Below are positions 8,269 to 16,866 of a stretch of 45,454 bases of DNA, piece by piece. Origin of the DNA: Gemmatimonadota bacterium (GTDB lineage Bacteria > Gemmatimonadota > Gemmatimonadetes > Palauibacterales > KS3-K002); contig CP070823.1 of NCBI GenBank assembly GCA_020344375.1, positions 2,306,804 to 2,352,257 on the forward strand, written 5' to 3'. Position 1 is the stretch's first letter, and every line of letters starts with the position of its first letter. The translations under genes were made by a program, and so were the position numbers. A model generated the notes under the pieces. That model did no database searches and was not told the DNA's origin. It was given only the letters and a program-made list of their open reading frames with translations.

Positions 8269-9453
8269 CTAGCGCAAGGCGCTGATTCCCGTGATCTCCT
8301 CTCCGACAATCAAGCCGTGGATGTCGTGAGTGCCTTCGTAGGTGTAGACGGACTCCAGGTTGGCCATATGCCGCATTGACTGGTATTCCAAGAGAATGCC
8401 GTTCGCGCCGAGCAGCCGACGCGCCTCCCGGGCTACTTCGCACGCCACGTTGACGTTGTTCCGCTTCGCCATGGACACTTGCGTATGCCGGAGTTCGCCG
8501 CGGTCCTTCAAGCGCCCAAGCTGGATCGCCAGCAGCTGTGCCTTGGTAATCTCGGTCAACATCTCCACCAGCCGGATCTGCTGGATCTGGTATCCGGCGA
8601 TAACTCGGTCGAACTGCACCCGGTTCTTGGCGTAGCTAAGCGCCTCCTCGTAACACGCCATCGCGGCCCCGACGGCGCCCCAGGCGATGCCGTAGCGCGC
8701 TTGGTTCAGACACATCAGGGGACTCGTCAGGCCTGAGGAGCCAGGCAGCAGGTTCTCGCTCGGCACTCGCACCTCCTGCAGCGATATCTCGCTCGTGTCC
8801 GAGGCGAGCAGGGACAGTTTACCCTCCTGGTCCTTCGCCACGTAGCCGTCGCGATCCGTTTCGACGACGAAACCGCGAATCGATCCCGGATCGTCGAGAG
8901 CACCGGTCTTCGCCCAGATGATCGCGATGTCCGCGATCGACCCGTTGGTAATCCACATCTTCGTACCGCTGATCACCCACTCGTTCCCGTCCTTTACGGC
9001 GCGCGTCGTCAGTCCGCCTGGATCCGATCCGTAATCCGGTTCTGTGAGACCGTAACAGCCTACCACCTCCGCCTTCGCCAGTTTCGGTAGCCAGTGCATC
9101 CTCTGCCCCTCACTGCCGAACTCGAGGATCGGATACATGACCAGGGAGCTTTGGACACTGGCGAACGATCGGATGCCTGAATCGCCGCGCTCCAGCTCCT
9201 GCATGATCAGGCCGTAGGCAACGTTGTTCAGCTCGGCACACCCATACTTCTCCGGCATGTTGGCGCCGAAGACGCCGAACTCTGCCATCTGCGGGATGAG
9301 CTCGCTCGGAAACCGGTGCTCCGCATAGCATCGGCTGATGACCGGCAGCAGCCGTTCATCTACCCAGGCGCGAATGGTGTCGCGTACTGCACGCTCCTCC
9401 TCAGAGAGAAGCGAGTCCGTATCGTAGTAATCCACACCTGCGAAGCTTGCCAC
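8269..9453 (-). CDS. gcdH: Acyl-CoA dehydrogenase, glutaryl-CoA dehydrogenase type
   Basis: This 394-residue FAD enzyme has the acyl-CoA dehydrogenase signature CYGLTEPDYGSDPGGL and the FAD-binding segment KMWITNGSIADIAIIWA. The catalytic base lies in the YTYEGTHDIHGLIVG context near residue 375. The segment SGIRSFASVQSSLVMYPI and the EGTHDIH catalytic loop are typical of glutaryl-CoA dehydrogenases, which oxidise and decarboxylate glutaryl-CoA to crotonyl-CoA in lysine/tryptophan degradation. Family membership is secure. Exact substrate is inferred, because no other glutarate genes are adjacent. The tRNA-Arg gene follows on the same strand. Confidence 0.85.
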   Translation of the reverse strand: MASFAGVDYYDTDSLLSEEERAVRDTIRAWVDERLLPVISRCYAEHRFPSELIPQMAEFGVFGANMPEKYGCAELNNVAYGLIMQELERGDSGIRSFASVQSSLVMYPILEFGSEGQRMHWLPKLAKAEVVGCYGLTEPDYGSDPGGLTTRAVKDGNEWVISGTKMWITNGSIADIAIIWAKTGALDDPGSIRGFVVETDRDGYVAKDQEGKLSLLASDTSEISLQEVRVPSENLLPGSSGLTSPLMCLNQARYGIAWGAVGAAMACYEEALSYAKNRVQFDRVIAGYQIQQIRLVEMLTEITKAQLLAIQLGRLKDRGELRHTQVSMAKRNNVNVACEVAREARRLLGANGILLEYQSMRHMANLESVYTYEGTHDIHGLIVGEEITGISALR

Positions 9454-9559
9454 TTTCTTGCCCTCGCTGTCGAGTTGACAGGTTCAGACTGCCTCCAGGA
9501 CCGGCGAACTTACAGCGGCAGGAATATGTGGGTCAAACTGAAGCCAGCGAAAAGCAAGG

Positions 9560-9895
9560 TCACTCCGCGCCTTCTGTCGCTGCACCCCCCAGAACACTGC
9601 CCCTAGCGCGATAGTAACCGTGGGTGACCGAGACGGCGATGCGGCTGGTAAGGATGTACGTGAGCAGCAGCATCAAGAGGTAGATCATTAGGTAGCGCGG
9701 TGACGGGTGCACTCTGACGATGAGATACGTGGCGACGCCAAGGCTCGCGACGAAGCCCACCAGCCGGCCCCAGCGCGACCCGCGCCGCTTCACCTCCCTC
9801 CGGCACGAGGGACACCACAGGTAGCGGTCGAGATCGCTCGCCGCGTAGAGCTGCTGGCAGCTTCGGCAGTGGGTCTCGTCGGCTCCGAATCGCAT
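9560..9895 (-). CDS. Small zinc-ribbon membrane protein
   Basis: The 111-residue protein opens with a treble-clef zinc-ribbon (CRSC at residues 10-13 and CPSC at about 28-31) and a basic linker VKRRGSR. Two hydrophobic segments follow (LVGFVASLGVATYLIV and LMIYLLMLLLTYILTSRIAV). GAGGAG lies ten bases before the ATG. No function is recognised; it looks like a membrane-anchored cytoplasmic zinc ribbon of the kind often annotated as hypothetical. It is the last but one gene of a minus-strand run that starts with the SDR gene at 11496. Confidence 0.7.
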   Translation of the reverse strand: MRFGADETHCRSCQQLYAASDLDRYLWCPSCRREVKRRGSRWGRLVGFVASLGVATYLIVRVHPSPRYLMIYLLMLLLTYILTSRIAVSVTHGYYRARGSVLGGAATEGAE

Positions 9896-9929
9896 ATCAG
9901 GTCAGCTCCTCACCCCGCACCCATTGGAC

Positions 9930-10577
9930 TCACGGACTCACCTGGAGGGCGAAGGCCTGCGCCGCTGCAGCCAACGCCCCTGGCGAGGCCGGGGGCTGTT
10001 CATCGCCACGAATCAGCCCGTACCACATCACCGTGCCTGCCCGCACGTCCAGCAGGAAAGTCCGAATCGCCAAGCGGCCACCGGTGCTCTCCTCTTCAGG
10101 CGCGTAGACCAGCTCCAGCGGCCAGACCGCATAGCGCGAGTCAAACAGCGCAGCCAGCAAACGGATCTCCCCGTAGAGCGGGTCGCGAACGTCCTTCAAC
10201 TTCTCCGCCTTCTGCCGCAGCTCATCGGCAGAGAACGCGTAGGGGTTGACCCTGATCGACGGCCGCCGCCTCAGGGCTTCGATCTGTTGATCTGGTGTCA
10301 CCCACGTGGCTCGCCCGCCCAGCTCACCCAAAGCGAAGGCGATCTCCAGGTCGGCCTGTCGGGCCGCGGCCTGCGCATTCGATGCCCCTCCGACCCAGCC
10401 ACCGGGCATTGGGCGGACGTATTGCACAGGCAGCACCAGTACCCTCTGCCCGCTCAGAACCCCGAAGCCCGGTACAGGCAGTGGCTCGTCGCCACTCCTT
10501 CCGCACGCGGCCAAGGCAATCAGACCTGCGCCCAGTGCCAGCGCGAGCCGACCCTCACCTATGCGGTTGCGCATCAC
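9930..10577 (-). CDS. Hypothetical lipoprotein
   Basis: The 215-residue protein has a lipoprotein signal peptide with the lipobox LAAC around residue 25. The body contains LSGQRVLVLPVQYV, a beta strand typical of periplasmic proteins that assemble in the envelope, and a late segment IRTFLLDVRAGTVMWYG that resembles the stress-assembly lipoprotein style. No catalytic motif is seen. The start is GTG (10577), seven bases after AGGAGG; the next codon is ATG. The SDR gene ends 34 bases upstream, so the two may be co-transcribed. Confidence 0.72.
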   Translation of the reverse strand: MMRNRIGEGRLALALGAGLIALAACGRSGDEPLPVPGFGVLSGQRVLVLPVQYVRPMPGGWVGGASNAQAAARQADLEIAFALGELGGRATWVTPDQQIEALRRRPSIRVNPYAFSADELRQKAEKLKDVRDPLYGEIRLLAALFDSRYAVWPLELVYAPEEESTGGRLAIRTFLLDVRAGTVMWYGLIRGDEQPPASPGALAAAAQAFALQVSP

Positions 10578-10611
10578 TTTCCTACCTCCTCACGCACCAG
10601 GCATTTCGCGG

Positions 10612-11496
10612 TCACGCCAACAACCCGGCATCCACCCGTATGACCTGGCCCGTGATCTGCCGTGCCATCTCCGAGCAGAGAAAGAGCACGACATGCGCGA
10701 CGTCAGCCGTCTCGGGAAGTCGTCTCAGTGCAGCCCGCTCTATCGACGCCGCAACGACCTCCTCCGGCACGTCCACCAGCATGTGCGTACGCACGTAACC
10801 AGGAGCCACGCCGTTGACGTTAACGTTGGAGGGCCCCAGCTCGGCAGCCGCGGAGCGCGTCAGCCCGACCAAGCCCGACTTCGAGGCGGCGTAGTTCGCG
10901 ACGCCAAAACTGCCGAGGAACGCGTGGATTGATGCGATGTTAACGATCTTCCCGTATCGCTGCGATTTGAAGATCGGCGCCACCGCCCGGATCATGTTGA
11001 ACGCGCCCGTCAAGTTGATGTCCAGCACCTCCGTCCATTCCTCATCGGTCATCTTCCACAACGGCGCCGAGCGGTGAACGCCCGCTGCATTCACGAGGTA
11101 GTGGACACCGCCGAGAGCCTGACGCACACGTTCGATAAAGGCGTTGACGGCCTGCGCATCTCTCACGTCGACGCGCTCGGCCAGCACCTTCACCTCAAGC
11201 TGCTGGAGTTCCAGCTCCGCTCGGGCCGCCTCTTCCGTAATGGACCGGCCGGGGAGGTCTATCCAGTTGAAAGCTATGTTGACGCCGCAACGGGCAAACT
11301 CGATCGCCGTCCGTCGACCGATTCCTGTCGCGCCGCCGCTGATCACCGCCGTGCGCCCACGCAGACCGCCGAAGTAGACGGCAGGCTCTACCTGGGTCTC
11401 CTCGCCGACCTCTTCGAGCAGTGCCTGGACGGCGCCGCTGGTCTCCGACGTGTCAGTTGTTTCTTGGCTACTGCTGCGATCTTCAGGATTCAGCAA
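10612..11496 (-). CDS. Short-chain dehydrogenase/reductase (FabG-like)
   Basis: A 294-residue NAD(P)-dependent oxidoreductase. The classical SDR motifs are present: the Rossmann motif SGGATGIG (about residue 53), NAAG, the catalytic Ser in IASIHAF, and YAASK, with PGYVRT after it. This matches 3-oxoacyl-ACP reductase-like proteins, but the substrate cannot be told. It carries an extra, acidic, Ser/Thr-rich N-terminus of about 42 residues (MLNPEDRSSSQETTD...) not typical of FabG. The only in-frame start is TTG at 11496, with GAGG before it. A candidate promoter with TATCAT near 11586 is weak. Confidence 0.82.
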   Translation of the reverse strand: MLNPEDRSSSQETTDTSETSGAVQALLEEVGEETQVEPAVYFGGLRGRTAVISGGATGIGRRTAIEFARCGVNIAFNWIDLPGRSITEEAARAELELQQLEVKVLAERVDVRDAQAVNAFIERVRQALGGVHYLVNAAGVHRSAPLWKMTDEEWTEVLDINLTGAFNMIRAVAPIFKSQRYGKIVNIASIHAFLGSFGVANYAASKSGLVGLTRSAAAELGPSNVNVNGVAPGYVRTHMLVDVPEEVVAASIERAALRRLPETADVAHVVLFLCSEMARQITGQVIRVDAGLLA

Positions 11497-11661
11497 GTCG
11501 CCTGCCTCGCGATGGAAGGATTTCCGCCGGCGTCCTTCTCCCCGGGTACAGAACGGACGCCAAGCCGAGGCATAGTTGCAGTTCCATGATAGCGCCTTAA
11601 CCGGCCGCGCAGCAACCGATGAGCGACACCTCGCACCTTTGCGGGCGCCGCTCTAGCCAGC

Positions 11662-12243
11662 TCACGTCTCCGAGGGCAGCAGCCGGACACCGGCCCGCAG
11701 CTCGTGGAATGGCACACGCCGGACCGCCGTGTAGCGGTACTCGACCACCATCCAGATCGCACCCGTTTGCGACAACCGGAACGAAAGGCCGGCGAAGCCA
11801 CTCGCACCGACCCGGTAGCCATCCAGCGCTGCGGTCTCGGAGGACTGCAGAAACTCTGCTCCGTCCTCACCCGACGCGTGTACAGAGTGCATTGCCGCGC
11901 CGAGCCCCAGGAACGGCCGCAGCGCGCCGCGGCTGGCCAGTTCCTTCCACAGCGCAATCCCTACAACGATGTCACGGAGCTCGAGCTCTGAGTCCTCGCG
12001 CTCCGCTGTCCACCAGTCGAGCTCGATGCCTGCCAGCAGAGCCCGGCCGAATACGTCCGCCAGGCCCACCCGAGCCCCGCAGGCAACGCCTGGCTCCGAC
12101 TCAGCAGCCAGAACCGCGCCGCCGTACATATCGATCGGACCCATGCGGAAGCCGAGCGTCTGCGCCGCAAGCCCGTCGGGCGCCATCACGGCGATCGCAA
12201 CGGCCCATAAGACGAGCACACGACGCTGGTGAAGACTTCGCAC
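11662..12243 (-). CDS. Probable outer-membrane beta-barrel or secreted protein
   Basis: The 193-residue protein has a signal peptide (basic start MRSLHQRR, hydrophobic VLVLWAVAIAVMA, cleavage near GLAAQ). Alternating Gly/aromatic strands such as GFAGLSFRLSQTGAIWMVVEYRY and a C-terminal strand HELRAGVRLL are typical of small outer-membrane barrels. The start is GTG. It lies 18 bases downstream of the DUF445 gene stop and is probably in one transcript with it. Assignment to the outer membrane rests on strand pattern only. Confidence 0.6.
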   Translation of the reverse strand: MRSLHQRRVLVLWAVAIAVMAPDGLAAQTLGFRMGPIDMYGGAVLAAESEPGVACGARVGLADVFGRALLAGIELDWWTAEREDSELELRDIVVGIALWKELASRGALRPFLGLGAAMHSVHASGEDGAEFLQSSETAALDGYRVGASGFAGLSFRLSQTGAIWMVVEYRYTAVRRVPFHELRAGVRLLPSET

Positions 12244-12261
12244 TGGGCCCCCACTACGACC

Positions 12262-13908
12262 TTAGCGGAGATTCAAGAAGACGTACGACGCGATGAGGAT
12301 GACCCCGAGATACGAGAAGCCCACAACGGGTTCCTGAACGATCACCATTAGCGAACCCACGACGGCACCCAAGAAACCGCCGAGGTAGATGATCAGCCTG
12401 AGCTCGCGGCGCGTAACTGTCCAGATCATGCGCTCCAGCTCCTCGATCGGATAGGCACGGATTCGATGCTCCACCATCTCGGCGACAGGCAGCTGCGAGA
12501 CCAACGCAGGTACCCGCGCCTGCAGGAACTCCCAGAGAGGATCGAACACCAGCCGCTCCGCCCGGTCCAGGCCGTCAGGTGGAAGGTAGTCGCCGATCCG
12601 GCCAATCGGCACTGTCAGCAACCACTCGGTCTGCCGCACGAGCGTCGCCTCCAGCAAGGTCCTCACCCGCTCGCCGCGCGCAGTCTCCACAATCCAGTCG
12701 GCCAGGCGGTCGCCGACCCGGCCGGCTGCTTCAGAGCCGAGATACTCCACCACATCGCCCAACCTCTTCCCCTCGGCAACCCTCAGAAACCGCTCGGTCC
12801 GGCCCAGCACGAACTCTTCCGTTGTCTCATGCTGAGCGAACTCGACGATCCTGTCGGTGAGCACTCCGCCGACACGAGTCAGTTCCGCCTCACCCAAGTC
12901 CCCGAAGATCTCGCGCACCGGGCGCTCCAACATGTCATCGATCGCATCGTTGACGGCCGCTGCGGCACGATCCTGGATCAGTGGCTCACGCAGGAGCGCG
13001 GCCACCTCCTCCGCACCGCCACGCTCAAGCGCCTGGACCGTCTGGCTCAAAGTCCGCTCAGTGATGATCAACCGGCCGACGATCTGTTGGAATACGCCCT
13101 GCTCGCTCAGGTAGCTGTCGATGAAGTTGCGGAGAGCTCGCCGGACTCGTTCCTGGGCAGCAGGTGACTCAAGCACCTGGCCAAAGCGGTCTAGGACCAG
13201 GGGCAGGTAGTTCCGCACGATCGCTTCGCCGAAATTGATGGCGCCTGCCGGGACATAGCGCCCCAGCTTTTCTTCAGATGTGACGAAATCCCGCAGGTTT
13301 CTCTTGAAGAACTCGCTAACCGCGCTGCGAAACCCCGGACCCTGAACGACACCCCCGCCCAGATCCCGCAACATCACCACGAGCTGTTGGCGTGCCTGGG
13401 CCGTTAGAACTTGCTCCAACGGTTCATCGCCGAACTCGCGATTGAGCCGGTCGACGAACTCGCGCACTCGTCTCTCGAACGCCTCCCCCTGGAGGTACTC
13501 AGCCAGACCATCGAGCAACCGCTGCCCGAAATCGGCAACCGTTCCCTGCACCTCACTCAGCCGTTCGGGCGGGACCTCGGACTGCAGATCACCCAGCTCC
13601 CGGTCGAGCAAGCTTTCCAGGGCACTCCTCAGCGTTCGATCAAATCGCTCACGAAACTCCGGCTGGCGCAGCGTTTCGACGATGTCCTCGGGCCGCAGCA
13701 GATGGGTGCCAACGGTCTGCCCGATCCGACGAGCGATGCGGTCGATCTCCTTCGGGATGGCTCCCTGCGGAAACACCCTGAGTCGACCGACACAGAGAGG
13801 CTGGTGCGGGTGGAACAACATCCAGATCGCCACGGCGTTAGTGAGCAGGCCGGCAGCGATGCCGATCCCCACGAAGACCAGCCAATCGATCGCTAAGAAA
13901 TCAGACAC
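12262..13908 (-). CDS. DUF445 family membrane protein
   Basis: This 548-residue protein begins with a membrane segment and the family signature GLLTNAVAIWMLFHP (residues 20-34). A basic segment follows (GAIPKEIDRIARRIGQTVGTHLL), then a long helical region of repeated amphipathic stretches, and two C-terminal membrane segments (LIIYLGGFLGAVVGSLMVIV and YLGVILIASYVFL). The family function is unknown; a role at the envelope is assumed from the membrane anchors at both ends. It starts with GTG and is divergent from the M20 peptidase gene across about 50 bases. Confidence 0.82.
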   Translation of the reverse strand: MSDFLAIDWLVFVGIGIAAGLLTNAVAIWMLFHPHQPLCVGRLRVFPQGAIPKEIDRIARRIGQTVGTHLLRPEDIVETLRQPEFRERFDRTLRSALESLLDRELGDLQSEVPPERLSEVQGTVADFGQRLLDGLAEYLQGEAFERRVREFVDRLNREFGDEPLEQVLTAQARQQLVVMLRDLGGGVVQGPGFRSAVSEFFKRNLRDFVTSEEKLGRYVPAGAINFGEAIVRNYLPLVLDRFGQVLESPAAQERVRRALRNFIDSYLSEQGVFQQIVGRLIITERTLSQTVQALERGGAEEVAALLREPLIQDRAAAAVNDAIDDMLERPVREIFGDLGEAELTRVGGVLTDRIVEFAQHETTEEFVLGRTERFLRVAEGKRLGDVVEYLGSEAAGRVGDRLADWIVETARGERVRTLLEATLVRQTEWLLTVPIGRIGDYLPPDGLDRAERLVFDPLWEFLQARVPALVSQLPVAEMVEHRIRAYPIEELERMIWTVTRRELRLIIYLGGFLGAVVGSLMVIVQEPVVGFSYLGVILIASYVFLNLR

Positions 13909-13926
13909 TTCCGCGTCGATCCCGCG

Positions 13927-13955
13927 TTGACACTTCTAGCGGCCGCGCTCATGTT
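13927..13955 (+). promoter_or_regulatory. Candidate promoter of the M20 peptidase gene
   Basis: A consensus TTGACA (13927-13932), 17 bases and CATGTT (13950-13955). The -35 is perfect and the -10 poor. The predicted transcription start falls on the ATG at 13963, which would make the mRNA leaderless. Confidence 0.35.
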
Positions 13956-13962
13956 TCGGCCC

Positions 13963-15162
13963 ATGCACGCAGAGAAAGGTCGCGGCTCGCCCGCGAACGC
14001 GAAGCCGCTGCAAGCGGCACGCACGTGGCTGGGCGAGCAAGGCGCGGCCATCCTCGACGAGCAGATCGAGGTCGCCCGGGTTCCTGCGCCCCCCTTCCAA
14101 GAAAACGTCCGTGCAGAGCTCATAGCTGGCAAGCTCGCATCCTTCGGAATGGATGCCGTCTTCGACGAAATCGGCAACTTGCTCGCCTGGTTTCCCACCG
14201 GATCCTGTGCCCACGAACGCTCGCCCGTGATCGTCGCCACGCACGTCGATACGGTCTTCGGCCCGGAAATCCCCATCGAGATTAGAGCCATCGGCGAGCG
14301 CTGGGTCGGCCCCGGCATTACCGACAACGCCAGAGGGCTGGCTGTTGCGCTGGCTGTTCTACGCGCACTGATCGGTGCTGGCGTGGAACCGCAGCGGCCG
14401 ATCCTCTTCGCCTTCACCGTCGGTGAAGAAGGTTCCGGCGACCTGCGGGGCGTCAAGCACCTGCTGCGGGGTGGGAGCGCCCCGCGAGCCGCGTCCGCAT
14501 TCATCGCGGTGGACGGGAGCGGTCTACGCCGTATCATCCACAACGCCCTCGGCAGCCTTCGCTTCCGAGTGACCGTCGAGGGGCCGGGTGGCCACTCCTG
14601 GACCGACTGGGGCCGTGCCAACCCAGCGGTTGCCATCGGCGAGTTCATTCATCGCATCTCGGAGCTCAACCTGCCCAGGGAGCCGCGCACGACGCTCACG
14701 GTGGCTCGTCTCGGTGGTGGCACCAGCATCAATGCCATCCCGGTTGAGGCCTGGTTAGAGCTGGACTTGCGCTCCGTGAGTGACGAGACGCTACACTCCA
14801 CCGAACAGCGTATCCGTGAGGCCCTCGCAGCAAGCCTGGCCGCCGAGCGGGAGCGCGGCCAGGGCACACTGAGCGTCGAGTGGCAGCTCATCGGACAGCG
14901 CCCAGCCGGCAGCTTGCCGGCCTCACACCCACTCGTGCAGGCCGCCGACGAAGCCACGCGGATCCTCGGTGAAGAGCCGGAGCATGCCGTCTCCTCAACG
15001 GATGCCAACGTTCCCCTCGCTCTGGGCATCCCGGCGATCGCCGTCGGTGCCGGCGGCACTGCTGGCGACACCCACACGCTGAACGAATGGTTCGAAGACA
15101 GCGACGGCGCCAGCGGAGCTCTCCGCCTGCTCGCCATTCTCGCTTCGGTCGCCGGATTCTGA
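13963..15162 (+). CDS. M20 family metallopeptidase
   Basis: A 399-residue zinc-dependent exopeptidase/amidohydrolase. Zinc ligands and catalytic residues are visible: the first His-Asp pair in ATHVDTVFG, the shared Asp in GPGITDNARGLA, and the Glu-Glu pair in TVGEEGSGDLRGV. His in GGHSWTDWG belongs to the dimerisation domain, and the last His is in AGDTHTLNEW. This is closest in style to peptidase T/CPG2-like proteins. No signal peptide is evident with this start. Other starts in frame are TTG (13927) and ATG (13951). None has a Shine-Dalgarno; 13963 agrees with the predicted transcription start. Confidence 0.85.
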   Translation: MHAEKGRGSPANAKPLQAARTWLGEQGAAILDEQIEVARVPAPPFQENVRAELIAGKLASFGMDAVFDEIGNLLAWFPTGSCAHERSPVIVATHVDTVFGPEIPIEIRAIGERWVGPGITDNARGLAVALAVLRALIGAGVEPQRPILFAFTVGEEGSGDLRGVKHLLRGGSAPRAASAFIAVDGSGLRRIIHNALGSLRFRVTVEGPGGHSWTDWGRANPAVAIGEFIHRISELNLPREPRTTLTVARLGGGTSINAIPVEAWLELDLRSVSDETLHSTEQRIREALAASLAAERERGQGTLSVEWQLIGQRPAGSLPASHPLVQAADEATRILGEEPEHAVSSTDANVPLALGIPAIAVGAGGTAGDTHTLNEWFEDSDGASGALRLLAILASVAGF

Positions 15163-15204
15163 GTACCGACTCGCTCTATGCCCTTTGCGTCTCCCCTGCC
15201 GCAA

Positions 15205-16197
15205 CTACCTGCGCCGAACGGCAGTGCTGCTGTGATCGCCCAGCAGAGCCGTGCCGTGCAGCCCGCTAACCCAGGCGTGCGCGCCTATCAACGTGTCGCT
15301 CAGCACACTGTCCTCTATAACTGAATTCTCGCCCACTATGCAGCTGTCCAGCGTCGATCGGGCAACCCGACAGCCGCTGCCCAACGTCACGTTGGGGCCG
15401 ATCTTGGACGCCGATAGCTCGACGCCGCTCTCGATCCTTACAGGATCCATGATCGTGCTGTCACCAGCATCCTCCGGGCGCAGCGCCCGGCCTGTTTCCA
15501 GCAGGTGGCGATTCGTGGCCAGCAGAGTCTCCGGTTTCCCGCAATCGTGCCAACCTGCCACCTCCAGTACCTTTATCCGGGCCCCCTGATCGACCATGTA
15601 TTGCAGGGCGTCGGTCAAGAAGTACTCGCCGAGATAGGGCTCCGAGCCCAGCGTTCGATCGATCCCCTCGAACAGGAGACCGTGGTCGCGTACATAGTAG
15701 AGGCCGATGTTGGCCAGACGCGAAACGGGTTCCTGCGGCTTCTCGACGATCCGCTTCATGACTCCGTGCTCATCAGTCACGATCACACCGAAGCGCTGAA
15801 AGTCCTCGACCTCCTTCGCCCAGATAAAGCCCTCCGCCTCCGGATGCTCCGAAATCACGGACAGGTCCGCATCAAACAGCGTGTCCACGAAAATGATGAG
15901 AACGGGCCCGCCGACGAACGGTTGCGCCAGCTTGACCGCTCCCGCCGTTCCGTCCTGAACAACCTGCTCAACGAAGACTGAGGGGACGCTGTAGTGCGCC
16001 CTGACGTGCGCCTCAACCTGCTCTTTCAGATGGCCCGTGATGAAGATGAGCATCTCCACGTCGAGCCGCTCGAGCACATCCTCCACCACGTAGTCGAGTA
16101 CAGCTTTCCCGGCCACTCTGAGCAATGGCTTAGGAACAGTATGGGTATGAGGTCGCAGCCTTGTCCCCTTCCCGGCCAGAGGGATGACCACCTTCAC
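15205..16197 (-). CDS. Sugar-1-phosphate nucleotidylyltransferase
   Basis: A 330-residue enzyme that activates a sugar-1-phosphate with an NTP. The nucleotide-binding signature AGKGTRLRPHT is at residues 8-18 and PKPLL follows. The metal-binding aspartate is in IIFVDTLFDAD, and EKPQEP and NIGLYYV are typical of the RmlA/GalU/ManC fold. The C-terminal about 80 residues form left-handed beta-helix hexapeptide repeats (ESGVELSASKIGPNVTLGSG, VARSTLDSCIVGENSVIEDS). The full layout resembles glucose-1-phosphate thymidylyltransferases of the long type. It starts with GTG (16197) preceded by AAGGAGAG. It converges with the M20 gene. Confidence 0.85.
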   Translation of the reverse strand: MKVVIPLAGKGTRLRPHTHTVPKPLLRVAGKAVLDYVVEDVLERLDVEMLIFITGHLKEQVEAHVRAHYSVPSVFVEQVVQDGTAGAVKLAQPFVGGPVLIIFVDTLFDADLSVISEHPEAEGFIWAKEVEDFQRFGVIVTDEHGVMKRIVEKPQEPVSRLANIGLYYVRDHGLLFEGIDRTLGSEPYLGEYFLTDALQYMVDQGARIKVLEVAGWHDCGKPETLLATNRHLLETGRALRPEDAGDSTIMDPVRIESGVELSASKIGPNVTLGSGCRVARSTLDSCIVGENSVIEDSVLSDTLIGAHAWVSGLHGTALLGDHSSTAVRRR

Positions 16198-16366
16198 CTT
16201 GTCTCTCCTTCCTGTCTCGGCATCACGATTTCAGCCTTCTCCGGGATACCGTAAACTAAGTCCATATGGTCAACCGCAAAGCCCCTGCCCTCCGGTCGCA
16301 CCTTGCAGAACCGAGCACAGCCCCGCATGATCAAGTGCCGTAGCACTATCCTCTGAACCTTGCGCG

Positions 16367-16753
16367 ATGGTTGCTATGGGCCTCTGGAGAGCGCTGACGC
16401 AGAACTCGGCTCAGACCCAAGAGACCGCCGAAGATCCCAATCTCCGCGGGCGGACCTACGTGGTTCCGTTCGCGAGGGTCTGGGATGAGATCGTCAGCAT
16501 GGTCGAGTCGCGGCCGCGCTGGAGGCTCCTCCGCGCCGACGAGGCTTCGGGGTTGATACACGCCGAGGCCAGCAGCCGAGTGTTCCGCCTCGTCGACGAT
16601 GTGCGCTTCAAGGTCAAGCTCGATTCGAACGCGCTAACCCGCGTGGACATGTGGTCCGCCTCACGCCTCGGCAAAGGCGATCTCGGGACCAACGCACGCC
16701 GCATCGCACGTTTCTGCCGAGACCTCGACCAGCGGCTCGGAGTTGACGGTTGA
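16367..16753 (+). CDS. DUF1499 family protein
   Basis: The 128-residue protein matches DUF1499, a small alpha/beta family of unknown function. Visible landmarks are YVVPFARVWDEIVSMVESRPRW, GLIHAEASSRVFRLVDDVRFKV and RVDMWSASRLGKGDLGTNARRI, the last being the most conserved part. Family proteins are often exported, but no signal peptide is seen here. The TGA stop overlaps the TTG of the truncated phosphatase remnant that follows. Confidence 0.78.
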   Translation: MVAMGLWRALTQNSAQTQETAEDPNLRGRTYVVPFARVWDEIVSMVESRPRWRLLRADEASGLIHAEASSRVFRLVDDVRFKVKLDSNALTRVDMWSASRLGKGDLGTNARRIARFCRDLDQRLGVDG

Positions 16754-16866
16754 AGGGCGTGCTCTTCCTCTGCCTCGCCAACTCCTGTCGCACCCAGTTG
16801 GCCAAAGCGCTCGCGCGTCAGTTGCTCCCCGACGGCGTCGCTGTGTTCGCCGCCAACGACCTCTAG
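16750..16866 (+). pseudogene. Truncated LMW phosphatase/arsenate reductase (ArsC-type) remnant
   Basis: A 38-codon frame starting TTG (overlapping the DUF1499 stop) reads KGVLFLCLANSCRTQLAKA and then LARQLLPDGVAVFAANDL. This is the first strand, the CX5R phosphate loop (CLANSCR) and first helix of a low-molecular-weight tyrosine phosphatase or thioredoxin-type arsenate reductase, which normally has 130-150 residues. The rest is absent. Its TAG stop (16864-16866) interlocks with the minus-strand stop of the symporter in CTAG, so the gene was cut where the symporter block begins. It may be translated as a short peptide but lacks the catalytic Asp loop. Confidence 0.72.

Noticed and set aside
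11497..11661. Short upstream reading frame of 33 codons before the SDR gene
   Set aside because: No Shine-Dalgarno, no recognisable peptide; the TATCAT promoter candidate nearby has a poor -35.
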